Below, in pieces: positions 1-7,106 of a stretch of 15,359 nucleotides of DNA. This DNA comes from JAFAZI01 sp035501255. Lineage in GTDB: Bacteria > Actinomycetota > Actinomycetes > JAFAQI01. The notes under the pieces are model-generated. The model had not been told where the DNA came from. It ran no database searches and saw only the letters and a list, made by a program, of their open reading frames with translations. The DNA lies in contig DATJWM010000024.1 of the NCBI GenBank assembly GCA_035501255.1, forward strand, positions 1 to 15,359, given 5' to 3'. Position 1 is the stretch's first letter. Each line of letters begins with the position of its first letter. The position numbers were made by a program, and so were the translations under genes.

Positions 1-41
1 AACGCCGGAGCGCTGGGTCGGTTGTGCTCTGAAACGCCGCG

Positions 42-551
42 TCAGGAGGCGGCGAGGCGGCGCGCGATCGCCTGGGCGATCAACTCCGGCGTCGTGTCGT
101 CCTCGTCGACGATGTACGTCGCCGCCGAGGCGTACAACCAGGCGCGACCGGCGTAGAGGGCGGCGAGCGCCGCGGCGGGCCGCGCACCCAGCCACGGCCG
201 GTCGGTGCCGGCGACACGCCGGGCGAGGGTGGCCAAATCGGTGCGCAACCACACCACGAACCCGCCGGTCGCCACTCGCTGAAGGTCCAGCGGATCGCTC
301 ACCACTCCCCCGGCGACACCGGCCACCAACGGCGCGCCGGTCGTCAGCGCCAGGTCGAGCGCGCGGGATTCGGCGCGCCGCAACGCGAACTCCCCGTCCT
401 CGTCGAGAACTTGGCGGGTGCTCTTCCCGACCGCGTGGGCGAGCAACTCGTCGTTGTCGTAGTACGGCCAGCCGAGCAGGTCGGACAACGCCGCGCCGAC
501 CGTCGACTTGCCCGCTCCCATCATCCCGATAAGCAGGACGCGGTCGTACAT
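42..551 (-). CDS. Shikimate kinase family protein (AroK-like)
   Basis: A 169-residue P-loop kinase about the size of a classical shikimate kinase, which phosphorylates shikimate in aromatic amino acid synthesis in the cytoplasm. Visible motifs: Walker A GMMGAGKST (residues 9-17), DND (32-34) matching the shikimate/Mg-binding Asp pair, LRRAE (57-61) matching the FRxxE motif, DRPW (117-120) at the lid and GRAWLY (135-140) matching the C-terminal RxPLY motif. The usual GGG substrate-binding motif reads AGG (80-82), and the Glu of the LYxExA motif is missing, so the substrate is less certain than the fold. Its ATG shares one base with the gcvT stop (TGATG), so it is translationally coupled to gcvT rather than sitting with aroB/aroC. 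It may be a paralogue with another small-molecule substrate. Family assignment is firm; exact reaction is inference. Confidence 0.8.
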   Translation of the reverse strand: MYDRVLLIGMMGAGKSTVGAALSDLLGWPYYDNDELLAHAVGKSTRQVLDEDGEFALRRAESRALDLALTTGAPLVAGVAGGVVSDPLDLQRVATGGFVVWLRTDLATLARRVAGTDRPWLGARPAAALAALYAGRAWLYASAATYIVDEDDTTPELIAQAIARRLAAS

Positions 552-1663
552 CAGCGCACGTGCGACTCGACGAACGGCGGCTTGACCACCGTCATCGTCG
601 CCGGCTTGCCGCGTACGTCGACGACCACCCGGTCACCGTCCTTGACGCTGCGCGAGAGCAACGCCAGTGCGATGCCGGTCTTCAAACTCGGCGAGAAGGT
701 GCCGCTCGTGACCTCGCCGAGGTCGGCGTCGTCGACGGATCGCACCGGCATGTGCGGCCGCGGGATGCCGCGCTCCTCGCTCCGCAATCCCCACAGCAAT
801 CGCGGCGCACCGACCTCCCGCTCGCGGGTCAGCACGTCGCGACCCCAAAACGCCGGCTTGTCCCACCCGACCGCCCAGCCCAGGCGCGCCTGCCCGGGTG
901 TCACCGCGATGGACAAGTCGTTGCCGTGCAACGGGTATCCCATCTCCGTGCGCAGCGTGTCGCGGGCGCCGAGCCCGCACGGCAGCCCACCGAGCGGGGT
1001 GGCCGCCTCGAGCACGGCGTCCCACAATTCGCCCGCGCCGTCAGCAAGGGGCAGCAATTCGTATCCGTGCTCGCCGGTGTAACCGGTGCGACAGACGGTG
1101 ACCGGCCGGCCACGCCAATCGACCCGCGCGAACGCCATGTAGTCCATCTCGCCGGGGAGGCCGATCGCGGCGAGCACCTCGGCCGATCGCGGCCCTTGGA
1201 CGGCGATCGTCGCGATCGCACGATGCCGGTCGACGATCTCGACGTCACCGGGTGCGGCCGCCTCGAGCAGTCCCAGAACCTTCGCGGCATTGGCAGCGTT
1301 CGGTACGACGAAGACCTCCTCGCCATCGCGGTAGACGATCAGGTCGTCGATCACCCCGCCGGTGACGTCGTCGCAGCACAGTGTGTATTGCGCCTGACCG
1401 TCACCGATGCGGTCGAGGTCGTTGCTGAAACAGGCGTTGACGAACGCGATCGCGCCGCGGCCGCGAACGATCGCCTTCCCGAGATGGCTCACGTCGAAGA
1501 CGCCCACGGCGGAGCGGGTCGCCAGATGTTCCTCGACGACACCGGAGTAGGACAGCGGCATCGACCAGCCGCCGAACGCGGCCATCTTCGCGCCCAACGC
1601 CGCGTGCCGATCCGCCAGCGGGCCTTCGATGAGGGCAGCGTCGTGCCCGGTGTCGTGCGTCAC
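551..1663 (-). CDS. gcvT: Aminomethyltransferase, glycine cleavage system T protein
   Basis: GcvT transfers the methylene of lipoyl-bound aminomethyl groups to tetrahydrofolate and releases ammonia. From the GTG at 1663 the product is 370 residues, close to the usual 360-375. Family motifs are clear: RHAALGAKMAAFGGWSMP near residues 19-36, GVFDVSHLGK, TGGVIDDLIVYR (about 101-112, with the conserved Asp), GYTGEHGYEL, RDTLRTEMGYPLHGND and the C-terminal VTSGTFSPSLKTGIALA. An in-frame ATG at 1696 would add 11 residues unlike GcvT and leave only 8 bases to the divergent pepA ATG. I prefer GTG 1663 because a TAACGT hexamer lies 8 bases upstream, fitting a leaderless transcript. Downstream it overlaps the shikimate-kinase-like gene by one base. 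No gcvH or gcvP is in the window. Confidence 0.93.
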   Translation of the reverse strand: MTHDTGHDAALIEGPLADRHAALGAKMAAFGGWSMPLSYSGVVEEHLATRSAVGVFDVSHLGKAIVRGRGAIAFVNACFSNDLDRIGDGQAQYTLCCDDVTGGVIDDLIVYRDGEEVFVVPNAANAAKVLGLLEAAAPGDVEIVDRHRAIATIAVQGPRSAEVLAAIGLPGEMDYMAFARVDWRGRPVTVCRTGYTGEHGYELLPLADGAGELWDAVLEAATPLGGLPCGLGARDTLRTEMGYPLHGNDLSIAVTPGQARLGWAVGWDKPAFWGRDVLTREREVGAPRLLWGLRSEERGIPRPHMPVRSVDDADLGEVTSGTFSPSLKTGIALALLSRSVKDGDRVVVDVRGKPATMTVVKPPFVESHVR

Positions 1664-1671
1664 GAGGCGCG

Positions 1672-1677
1672 ACGTTA
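1672..1677 (-). promoter_or_regulatory. Candidate -10 element of gcvT
   Basis: On the minus strand TAACGT is followed by 8 bases and then the GTG at 1663, with no purine-rich ribosome binding site between. This geometry fits a leaderless transcript starting at or next to the GTG. No good -35 hexamer is visible at 16-18 bases. Inference from position only. Confidence 0.4.
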
Positions 1678-1690
1678 CCGGTTGCGGGCA

Positions 1691-1696
1691 TAGCAT
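1691..1696 (+). promoter_or_regulatory. Candidate -10 element of pepA
   Basis: TAGCAT lies 8 bases before the pepA ATG and there is no ribosome binding site between, as expected for a leaderless message. The region where its -35 would lie (about 1668-1673) overlaps the candidate gcvT -10, so the two divergent promoters may exclude each other. Confidence 0.45.
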
Positions 1697-1704
1697 TCGG
1701 CCCC

Positions 1705-3216
1705 ATGACGCGGATCTCCCTCAGTGATGGCTCGCTCGCGAAGCTCGACGTCGACGCTCTGCTCGTCGGGGTCGCGAGCAAAGGTCGGTCGATCGTGCTC
1801 GCGCCCGGCTCCGAGAGCGTCGACAAGGCGATGAAGAAGCGGCTTGCGAGCGCGCTCGGCGATCTCGTGGCGACCGGCAAGGCCGGAGAGGTCACCAAGC
1901 TCGCGACACTCGGGGCCACGACCGCGCCGCTCGTCGTCGCGGTCGGGCTCGGTCCTGCTCCAGCCCGGGGTGAGACCTACAGCGCCGAGGCCATCCGTCG
2001 CGCGGTGGGCACGGGCGTCCGCGCCCTCGCCGGCACCCGCCGGATCGCCACCGGCCTGGCCGCGACCAACGGCGACGGCGCGGACCTCACGGCCGTCGCC
2101 GAGGGTGCCGTCCTCGGCGGCTACGCGTTCACGAAATACCGCAGCCGCGCGTCGAGCGGCAGCCACAAGAAGGCGGCCGGCACCGTCACCATCGTCGTCC
2201 CTGATGCAAAGGACGCGACCGCGAAGTCGGTCGTCGCCCGAGCGGTCGCGCTCGGCGATGCGGTGACGCTATGCCGCGACCTGGTCAACACGCCGGCCTC
2301 CGACCTGCACCCGGCCGACCTCGCGCAGGTGGCGGTCGAGGCGTGCGGGGAGGCCGGGTGCGAGGTTGAGGTGCTCGACGAGGTCGCGCTCGCCGACGGC
2401 GGGTACGGCGGGCTGATCGGCGTCGGGCAGGGAGCCAAGCACCCGCCGCGGCTGGTCCGGATCGCGTGGTCGGGCGCGGGCGACGCGAAGGCGGTGCACC
2501 TCGTCGGCAAGGGCATCACCTTCGACAGCGGTGGGCTGTCGCTGAAGCCGGCGGCCGCCATGGAGTGGATGAAGTCCGACATGGGCGGTGCCGCCGCGGT
2601 CCTCGCGACGATGCGCGCGGTCGCGAAGCTCGAGCTGCCGGTCAACGTCGTCGCCTGGGTGGCGACGGCCGAGAACATGCCGAGCGGCACTGCCATCCGC
2701 CCGTCGGACGTCCTCACCATGCGCGGCGGGAAAACGGTGGAGGTCCTCAACACCGACGCCGAGGGCCGGCTCGTGATGGCGGACGCGATCGTGCGAGCCG
2801 GCGAGGAAGGTGCGGCCGCGATCGTCGATGTCGCCACCCTGACCGGCGCCCAGCTCGTCGCGCTCGGCTCGCGGGTGTACGGGATCATGGCCAACGACGA
2901 GGACCTCCGCGGCGAGATCGTCGCGGCGGCCGCGGCCGCCGGGGAGCAGGGCTGGCCGATGCCGTTGCCCGACGAGCTGCGCGGCTCACTCGACTCGACC
3001 GTGGCCGACCTGCAAAACATAGGAGACCGGTACGGCGGCATGCTGGTCGCCGGGGTCTTCCTGCGCGAGTTCGTGCCGGCCGGTACGCCCTGGGTGCATC
3101 TCGACATCGCCGGCCCGGCGTTCAACCAGGGCGACGTGCACGACTACACGCCCAAGGGCGGCACCGGCGTACCGGTCCGCACGTTGCTCACCTGGCTGGA
3201 GGGCCGCGCGGGCTGA
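1705..3216 (+). CDS. pepA: Leucyl aminopeptidase, M17 family
   Basis: A 503-residue cytosolic aminopeptidase, the normal length for M17 PepA, which removes N-terminal residues from peptides using two metal ions. The N-terminal 170 or so residues form the variable domain and the C-terminal 330 the catalytic domain. Seen directly: GKGITFDSGGLSLKP with Lys269, Asp274 and Lys281, the signature NTDAEGRL at 349-356 with Asp351, Glu353 and Arg355, and the preceding DLVNTPASDLHP block. These are the metal ligands and catalytic residues of the family. The ATG at 1705 is the first start and has a TAGCAT hexamer 8 bases upstream but no Shine-Dalgarno sequence. It lies divergent from gcvT and 95 bases upstream of lpd, a neighbourhood conserved in Actinobacteria. 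Confidence 0.95.
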   Translation: MTRISLSDGSLAKLDVDALLVGVASKGRSIVLAPGSESVDKAMKKRLASALGDLVATGKAGEVTKLATLGATTAPLVVAVGLGPAPARGETYSAEAIRRAVGTGVRALAGTRRIATGLAATNGDGADLTAVAEGAVLGGYAFTKYRSRASSGSHKKAAGTVTIVVPDAKDATAKSVVARAVALGDAVTLCRDLVNTPASDLHPADLAQVAVEACGEAGCEVEVLDEVALADGGYGGLIGVGQGAKHPPRLVRIAWSGAGDAKAVHLVGKGITFDSGGLSLKPAAAMEWMKSDMGGAAAVLATMRAVAKLELPVNVVAWVATAENMPSGTAIRPSDVLTMRGGKTVEVLNTDAEGRLVMADAIVRAGEEGAAAIVDVATLTGAQLVALGSRVYGIMANDEDLRGEIVAAAAAAGEQGWPMPLPDELRGSLDSTVADLQNIGDRYGGMLVAGVFLREFVPAGTPWVHLDIAGPAFNQGDVHDYTPKGGTGVPVRTLLTWLEGRAG

Positions 3217-3297
3217 CGCGCGGCGGCGGAACAACCGGCCGACTCGACACGCTGCAACGAGTGGAACGGCGAGTGAAACAATGCCGGTGAGCGATTC

Positions 3298-3304
3298 AGA
3301 GGAG
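3298..3304 (+). promoter_or_regulatory. Ribosome binding site of lpd
   Basis: AGAGGAG ends 7 bases before GTG 3312 and decides that start. This contrasts with several neighbours that have none. Confidence 0.7.
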
Positions 3305-3311
3305 ACCGACC

Positions 3312-4691
3312 GTGGCTGACCCGCAGACCGCTGACCTCGTCATCCTCGGCGGCGGCAGCGGCGGGTACGCCTGCGCCTTGCGGGCCGCCGAGCTCGGCCT
3401 GTCGGTCATCATGATCGAGCGCGACAAGGTCGGCGGCACCTGCCTGCACCGCGGTTGCATCCCGACCAAGGCACTGCTGCACGCCGCGGAGGTTGCCGAC
3501 GCCGCCCGCGAGGGGGCGAAGGTCGGAGTGCGCGCGACCCTCGACGGCATCGACATGGCCGGGGTGAACGCCTACAAGAACGGGGTCGTCGACCGGCTGT
3601 ACAAAGGCCTGAGCGGCTTGGTCAAAAGCCGGTCGGTCACGGTCGTCGATGGCACCGGGCGGCTGAGATCGCCGACCACGGTCGACGTCGACGGGACGGC
3701 GTACACGGCGACCAAGGCGGTCGTGCTCGCCACCGGGTCCTACTCCCGGTCGCTGCCGGGTCTCACGATCGACGGTGAGCGGATCATCACCAGCGAGCAC
3801 GCGCTCGCCCTCGATCGGGTGCCGGAGTCGGCGGTCGTCCTCGGCGGCGGAGTGATCGGCGTGGAGTTCGCCAGCGTGTGGAAGTCCTTCGGTGCCGACG
3901 TGACCATCGTCGAGGCCCTGCCCCATCTGCTCCCTGCCGAGGAGGAGTCGAGCTCGAAACTGCTCGAGCGGGCGTTCCGCCGGCGCGAGATCAACTTCAG
4001 CCTCGGAGTGCGCTTCGCCGAAGCGAAGGTCACCGACACCGGGGTAACCGTCACGCTGGAGGACGGCAAGACCATCGACGGCGAAGTGCTGCTCGTCGCG
4101 GTCGGCCGCGGGCCGGTGTCCGACGGCCTCGGGTACGCCGAGACCGGCGTCGCGATGGACCGCGGGTTCGTGACGGTCGACGGCCGGTGCCACACCAGCG
4201 TCCCCGGGGTGTACGCCGTCGGTGACCTGCGCCCCGGCCTGCAACTCGCGCACGTCGGGTTCGCCGAGGGGATCATGGTCGCCGAGGAGGTTGGCGGGCT
4301 GAACCCGCCCGCCATCGACTACGACGGCGTGCCGCGGATCACCTACAGCGACCCGGAGGTGGCGAGCGTCGGGCTGACGAGCGCGGTCGCGAAGGAACGC
4401 GGCTACGACGTCGTCGACTACACCTACGACCTCGCCGGCAACGGCCGCGCCCAGATCCTGCAGACTGCCGGCGCGGTGAAGGTCGTGGCGGCCAAGGACG
4501 GGCCGGTCCTCGGCGTCCACATGGTCGGCGCGCGGGTCGGGGACCTCATCGCCGAGGCCCAGCTGATCACGAACTGGGAGGCGCTGCCGATCGAGGTGGC
4601 ACAGCTCATCCACCCGCACCCGACGTTGTCCGAGGCGGTCGGTGAGGCGCACCTCGCCCTCGCCGGCAAGCCGCTGCACGCCCACAGCTAG
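3312..4691 (+). CDS. lpdA: Dihydrolipoyl dehydrogenase (E3)
   Basis: A 459-residue FAD enzyme that reoxidises dihydrolipoyl groups of 2-oxo acid dehydrogenases and the glycine cleavage system with NAD+. Domains in order: FAD-binding GGGSGG near residues 13-18; redox disulfide GGTCLHRGCIPTK with Cys44 and Cys49; second Rossmann motif GGGVIGVEFAS in the middle for NAD; FAD-contacting GVYAVGDL; and a C-terminal dimer interface with HPHPTLSE, where His436 and Glu441 form the catalytic dyad. All key residues are present. The start is GTG 3312, set by an upstream AGAGGAG. It is followed after 32 bases by the E2 gene, so it very probably supplies E3 for that complex, and possibly the L protein for the GcvT system. 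Confidence 0.95.
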   Translation: MADPQTADLVILGGGSGGYACALRAAELGLSVIMIERDKVGGTCLHRGCIPTKALLHAAEVADAAREGAKVGVRATLDGIDMAGVNAYKNGVVDRLYKGLSGLVKSRSVTVVDGTGRLRSPTTVDVDGTAYTATKAVVLATGSYSRSLPGLTIDGERIITSEHALALDRVPESAVVLGGGVIGVEFASVWKSFGADVTIVEALPHLLPAEEESSSKLLERAFRRREINFSLGVRFAEAKVTDTGVTVTLEDGKTIDGEVLLVAVGRGPVSDGLGYAETGVAMDRGFVTVDGRCHTSVPGVYAVGDLRPGLQLAHVGFAEGIMVAEEVGGLNPPAIDYDGVPRITYSDPEVASVGLTSAVAKERGYDVVDYTYDLAGNGRAQILQTAGAVKVVAAKDGPVLGVHMVGARVGDLIAEAQLITNWEALPIEVAQLIHPHPTLSEAVGEAHLALAGKPLHAHS

Positions 4692-4707
4692 CCAGACACC
4701 TCTACTA

Positions 4708-4712
4708 GGGAG
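4708..4712 (+). promoter_or_regulatory. Ribosome binding site of the E2 gene
   Basis: GGGAG in the 32-base gap after lpd, 11 bases before ATG 4724; consistent with co-transcription with lpd and separate translation initiation. Confidence 0.5.
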
Positions 4713-4723
4713 CCCGCTCGCAG

Positions 4724-6166
4724 ATGTCCGTGTCCGTCAAGATGCCGCAACTCGGCGAGAGCGTCTCCGAAGGCACCGTCACTCGTTGGCTCAAGGCCGA
4801 GGGTGACAACGTCGACGCCGACGAGCCGCTGCTCGAGGTCTCGACCGACAAGGTCGACACCGAGATCCCCTCACCGGCGAGCGGCGTGCTCACCTCGATC
4901 ATCGTCGCGGAGGACGAGACGGTCGACGTCGGGACCGAGCTCGCGATCATCGACGCCGCCGGCGCGGCCAGTGCTCCCGCGACCAGTGCTCCCGCGACCA
5001 CTACCCCCGCCGCCAGCACTCCTGCGGCCGCGGCGGCACCGGCACCGGTCCCCGAGCCGGCTCCCGCCGCTGCGGCCGAGTCGGCACCCGAGCCGGAACC
5101 TGCCGCACCGGCGGCTCCGCCTCCCGCCGCACCCGCCGCACCCGCCGCAGCCGCCGCACCCGCCGCACCCGCCGCACCCGCGGCGGACGGCGCGGACGCC
5201 GGCGGTGCGTCGTACGTGACCCCGCTCGTCCGGCGGCTCGCCGCCGAGCATGACATCGACCTGGCCACCGTCACCGGCACGGGGGTCGGCGGACGGATCC
5301 GCAAGCAGGACGTCCTCGAAGCCGCCAGCCGCTCCCCCGCCCCGGCGGCTACCGCTCAGCCCGCCGCAACCGCGACGCCCACGCAGGCGACACCGGCACC
5401 GGCGGCCCGGCCGGCCCCGAAGGCCGGCGAGCCCGGTGGCCCTGCCCGCGGCACGACCGAGAAGCTCTCCCGGCTCCGGCAGGTCATCGCCGAGCGCATG
5501 GTCGAATCCCTCCAGGTGAGCGCCCAGCTCACCACCGTCGTCGAGGCCGACATCACCGCGATCGCACGCTTGCGGGAGCGGGCGAAGGCCGACTTCGAGG
5601 CCCGCGAGGGCGTGAAGCTCACCTACACGCCGTTCTTCGCGCTGGCGATCTGCGAAGCGCTGCGCGAACACCCGGTCGTCAACGCCTCGATCGACCTCGA
5701 AGGCGGCACCGTGACCTATCACGACACCGTCCATCTCGGCGTCGCGGTCGACACGCCCCGCGGCCTGCTGGTGCCGGTGTTGAAGGACGCGAGCGACCTC
5801 AACCTCGCCGGGATCGCGCGCAAGATCGACGATCTCGCGACCCGGACCCGCAACAACCACATCACGCCCGACGAGCTCGGCGGCGGCACGTTCACGCTGA
5901 CCAACACGGGCTCGCGCGGCGCGCTGTTCGACACCCCGATCCTTAACCAGCCGCAAGTCGGGATCCTCGGCACGGGCGCAGTCGTCAAGCGGGCGATCGT
6001 GATCGACGACCCGGTCGCGGGTGAGGTGATCGGGGTGCGGTACATGGTCTACCTCGCGCTCACCTACGACCACCGGATGGTCGACGGCGCCGACGCGGCC
6101 CGCTTCCTCACCACGGTGAAGGCACGGCTGGAGGCGGGCGACTTCGAGGCGGACCTCGGGCTCTGA
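4724..6166 (+). CDS. 2-oxo acid dehydrogenase E2, dihydrolipoamide acyltransferase
   Basis: A 480-residue E2 subunit (DlaT/SucB type) that transfers acyl groups from its lipoyl arm to CoA. Order: one lipoyl domain at residues 2-77 with Lys43 in the STDKVDTE motif as the lipoylation site; a long Ala/Pro linker at about 83-160; a peripheral-subunit-binding domain at about 163-200 (YVTPLVRRLA ... GVGGRIRKQDVL); a second Ala/Pro linker; and the catalytic core from about 245, ending with DHRMVDG at 449-455, where His450 and Asp454 are catalytic. It resembles actinobacterial DlaT/SucB, whose members often have two or three lipoyl domains; this one has a single one. The E1 partner is not in the window, so pyruvate versus 2-oxoglutarate specificity cannot be decided. 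lipA and lipB nearby make its cofactor. Confidence 0.92.
   Translation: MSVSVKMPQLGESVSEGTVTRWLKAEGDNVDADEPLLEVSTDKVDTEIPSPASGVLTSIIVAEDETVDVGTELAIIDAAGAASAPATSAPATTTPAASTPAAAAAPAPVPEPAPAAAAESAPEPEPAAPAAPPPAAPAAPAAAAAPAAPAAPAADGADAGGASYVTPLVRRLAAEHDIDLATVTGTGVGGRIRKQDVLEAASRSPAPAATAQPAATATPTQATPAPAARPAPKAGEPGGPARGTTEKLSRLRQVIAERMVESLQVSAQLTTVVEADITAIARLRERAKADFEAREGVKLTYTPFFALAICEALREHPVVNASIDLEGGTVTYHDTVHLGVAVDTPRGLLVPVLKDASDLNLAGIARKIDDLATRTRNNHITPDELGGGTFTLTNTGSRGALFDTPILNQPQVGILGTGAVVKRAIVIDDPVAGEVIGVRYMVYLALTYDHRMVDGADAARFLTTVKARLEAGDFEADLGL
4970..5205 (+). repeat. Low-complexity Ala/Pro linker-coding repeat
   Basis: Inside the E2 gene the DNA consists of short runs of GCACCCGCC-like units (densest at about 5126-5190) encoding alternating Ala and Pro between the lipoyl and subunit-binding domains. 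Such linkers are flexible swinging arms in E2 proteins. The repeated DNA can easily change length by slippage. Confidence 0.75.
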
Positions 6167-6215
6167 CCCTCGTGCGACCCACCCCGACCCGACTCTCCCA
6201 CGCGACGGACGCGGC

Positions 6216-7106
6216 GTGAGAATCCTCGTCACCGGCTCCTCGGGGCTGATCGGCTCGGCACTGGTCGACTCGCTTCACGGGCTGGGTCACGACGTCCGCC
6301 GGCTGGTCCGCCGCCCGCCGAGCCGGGCGAACGAGTGGCGGTGGGACCCCACCAGCCGCGAGCTCGATCCCCGCGCGCTCGACGGCGTCGAGGCGGTCAT
6401 CCATCTCGCCGGAGCCGCGGTGTCCGGGCGGCGCTGGACGGCGGGATACAAGCGCACCGTGCTCGACAGCCGGGTGGACGGGACGACGACGATCGCCGAA
6501 GCGGTGGCGCGCACCCCCGGCACGGTGAAGGTGCTGCTGTCAGCGAGCGCGGTCGGATGGTACGGCGAGCGCGGCGACGATCTGCTGACCGAAGACGAGC
6601 CGCGCGGGGCGGGATTCCTCGCCGACGTCGTCGAGGGGTGGGAGGCCGCGACCTCGGCCGCGTCGGACGCCGGGATCCGGGTCGTGAACCTGCGCACCGG
6701 GATCGTGCTGTCCGCGGCCGGCGGTGCGCTGGGCACCGTCCTGCCGCTGTTCAAGCTCGGTCTAGGCGGCAAGCTCGGCGACGGACACCAGTGGATGCCC
6801 TGGATCGCGCTACCCGACGAGATCGCCGCGATCCGCTTCGCTGTGACCCACGACGCGCTGTCCGGTCCGGTGAACCTCGCGGCGCCGAACCCGGTCCGCA
6901 ACGTCGACTACACCCACGCGGTTGGCCGGGCCGTGCACCGGCCGACGCTCGTCACGGTGCCCAGATTCGCGTTGCGCGCCGCCCTCCCCGGCTTCGCCGA
7001 CGAGGGCGCATTGGTGAGCCAGCGGGTCGTGCCGCGCAAGCTGCTCGACGCCGGTTTCGCCTTCGGCTTGCCCGACCTCGACGCTGCGCTCAGCGCCGTG
7101 CTCTGA
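6216..7106 (+). CDS. TIGR01777 family NAD-dependent epimerase/SDR protein
   Basis: A 296-residue extended short-chain-dehydrogenase-like protein. The N-terminus has the nucleotide-binding GSSGLIG motif (residues 7-13 region), followed by VIHLAGAAV, and LSASAVGWYG carries the Ser and Tyr of the SDR active site. The C-terminal part (PGFADEGALVSQRVVPRKLLDAGF) is the DUF1731 signature of the TIGR01777 family, whose substrate is generally unknown. The GTG at 6216 directly precedes the nucleotide-binding strand, so a later start is not possible; the ribosome binding site is weak. The gene lies 49 bases after E2 and the pairing is conserved in Actinobacteria (Rv2216-like). Its last 17 bases overlap the 3' end of the convergent kinase-like gene. 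Confidence 0.88.
   Translation: MRILVTGSSGLIGSALVDSLHGLGHDVRRLVRRPPSRANEWRWDPTSRELDPRALDGVEAVIHLAGAAVSGRRWTAGYKRTVLDSRVDGTTTIAEAVARTPGTVKVLLSASAVGWYGERGDDLLTEDEPRGAGFLADVVEGWEAATSAASDAGIRVVNLRTGIVLSAAGGALGTVLPLFKLGLGGKLGDGHQWMPWIALPDEIAAIRFAVTHDALSGPVNLAAPNPVRNVDYTHAVGRAVHRPTLVTVPRFALRAALPGFADEGALVSQRVVPRKLLDAGFAFGLPDLDAALSAVL

Noticed and set aside
1..41. Gene content at the left edge
   Set aside because: Forty-one bases after the kinase stop show no frame, hairpin or other feature I can support.
560..1693. Plus-strand open frame opposite gcvT
   Set aside because: Arg-rich product without a domain, mirrored by clear GcvT motifs on the other strand.
1664..1704. Glycine riboswitch upstream of gcvT
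   Set aside because: The gap to pepA is only 41 bases, too short for the known glycine-binding fold.
3144..4685. Long antisense open frame opposite lpd
   Set aside because: High GC content creates long frames opposite genes; the plus strand has all Lpd motifs.
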